Source of the DNA: an uncultured Porphyromonadaceae bacterium
GTDB lineage: Bacteria > Bacteroidota > Bacteroidia > Bacteroidales > Paludibacteraceae
Length of the DNA stretch: 64,000 nucleotides
Assembly: GCA_949285425.1 (NCBI GenBank)
Contig: CASEAJ010000097.1
Span: 1 to 64,000 of the forward strand
Reading direction: 5' to 3'
The notes below the pieces were generated by a model that worked only from the letters and a program-made list of their open reading frames with translations, had not been told where the DNA came from and made no database searches. Within the stretch, counting starts at the first letter, position 1, and every line of letters starts with the position of its first letter. A program made the translations under genes and the position numbers. This document shows positions 63,553-64,000 of the stretch, one piece after another.

Positions 63553-64000
63553 ATGACAGTAGAATATGATGTGTACAAGACACCGAAAGGGTTTGGCGAA
63601 GAAAAAGAGGCGTATCATGTGCGCGTAAAAAACAAGGAAACGGTGACCACGGACCAGATTGCCGCCCAAATTGAACATGACACGGTACTGACAAAAGGCG
63701 ATGTGAAGAATGTGTTGATGTCGCTTTCGCACCATTTGGTGAAATGCCTCGGCGAAGGAAAACGGCTGCACATAGAGGGTATCGGCTATTTCAGCCTCCT
63801 TATTGAAGCACCCGCCGTAGCCTCACCCAAGGACATGCGCGCCGAATACGTGCAGGTAAAGGGCATTGCTTACCGGCCCGACAAACGGGTGAAGGTGAAG
63901 CTGGCAGACACGAAGTTCAAAAGGGCGAAGGTCAAAGAGCATTCAGGGATGATGTCGAACGAGATGGTACGCGACCGGCTCACAGCCTACTTCGTTGACC
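63553..64000 (+). CDS. HU-like DNA-binding protein (partial, cut by window end)
   Basis: ATG at 63553; at least 149 codons are open to the window edge. HU/IHF-superfamily pattern: TVTTDQIAAQIEHDTVLTKG, DVKNVLMSLSHHLVKCLGEG, and the turn RLHIEGIGYFSLLI, then a beta segment VQVKGIAYRPDKRVKVKL. The end (HSGMMSNEMVRDRLTAYFVD) looks like the beginning of the same winged-helix extension seen in the protein at 17113-17730. Preceded immediately by array F. Confidence 0.85.
   Translation, partial: MTVEYDVYKTPKGFGEEKEAYHVRVKNKETVTTDQIAAQIEHDTVLTKGDVKNVLMSLSHHLVKCLGEGKRLHIEGIGYFSLLIEAPAVASPKDMRAEYVQVKGIAYRPDKRVKVKLADTKFKRAKVKEHSGMMSNEMVRDRLTAYFVD

Overview
The window reads as chromosomal DNA of a Bacteroidales bacterium (phylum Bacteroidota). 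The evidence is threefold. First, about twenty putative promoters carry the -7 box TAnnTTTG, sometimes with a TTG/TTTG -33 box 18-20 bp upstream. Second, the gene content is typical of the order: Rho with a long disordered insertion, PorU/PorV of the type IX secretion system (T9SS), BspA-like leucine-rich proteins, HU-like DNA-binding proteins with C-terminal extensions, a DUF5606 protein, an EFR1-type ferredoxin and meso-diaminopimelate dehydrogenase. Third, the single tRNA gene lacks an encoded CCA. T9SS genes argue against the classic T9SS-less Bacteroides species, but I cannot fix the genus. I found no phage, insertion sequence, CRISPR array or rRNA.

Layout. 0.1-6.3 kb: rho, tilS, nadD, a DUF4369/thioredoxin-fold lipoprotein and ndk. 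6.4-19.4 kb: a BspA-like T9SS cargo candidate, an HU-like gene, a minus-strand run of PBP1A, TPR protein, TraB/GumN protein, lipA and recG, then an HU/winged-helix gene and hemW. 19.4-26.1 kb: tRNA-Pro, rex, a fumarylacetoacetase-family gene, porU, porV and ispF. 26-35 kb: small redox and metabolic genes (EFR1, thioesterase, maa, ddh, two flavodoxin-fold proteins), the agmatine-to-putrescine pair aguB/aguA, and metG. 35-41 kb: a heavy-metal RND efflux operon (czcBAC type). 41-51 kb: GNAT acetyltransferase, a lone hisA, a DUF5606/NIF3/zinc-ribbon operon, an inositol monophosphatase-family gene, an 817-bp AT-rich gap, an XRE regulator, pyrK-pyrD, an HsdR_N-type protein and AMP nucleosidase. 51-64 kb: a second BspA-like cargo candidate, lrgAB, holA, an EamA-type transporter, a FadL-like porin, a low-complexity surface-type protein, a lone ftcD, mazG, a HIT protein, greA with a terminator in its leader, a small membrane protein and a third HU-like gene cut by the window end.

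The most unusual signal is a set of six intergenic arrays (about 4.4, 7.8, 17.9, 35.0, 41.8 and 63.4 kb). Sequences differ between loci, but the plan is shared: exact tandem registers of 22 bp (21 in one sub-array, 23 in another), each unit carrying two 5-base arms that are wholly or partly inverted repeats, separated by short spacers (usually 4 and 8). The longest stays in register for 10-11 units without an indel. The periods 22 and 23 rule out protein-coding repeats, and there is no repeat-spacer pattern as in CRISPR. All three HU-like genes in the window lie directly beside such an array, one of which appears to sit in the gene's own 5' leader. I propose, as inference only, that these are two-helical-turn binding or architectural arrays connected with HU-family proteins.
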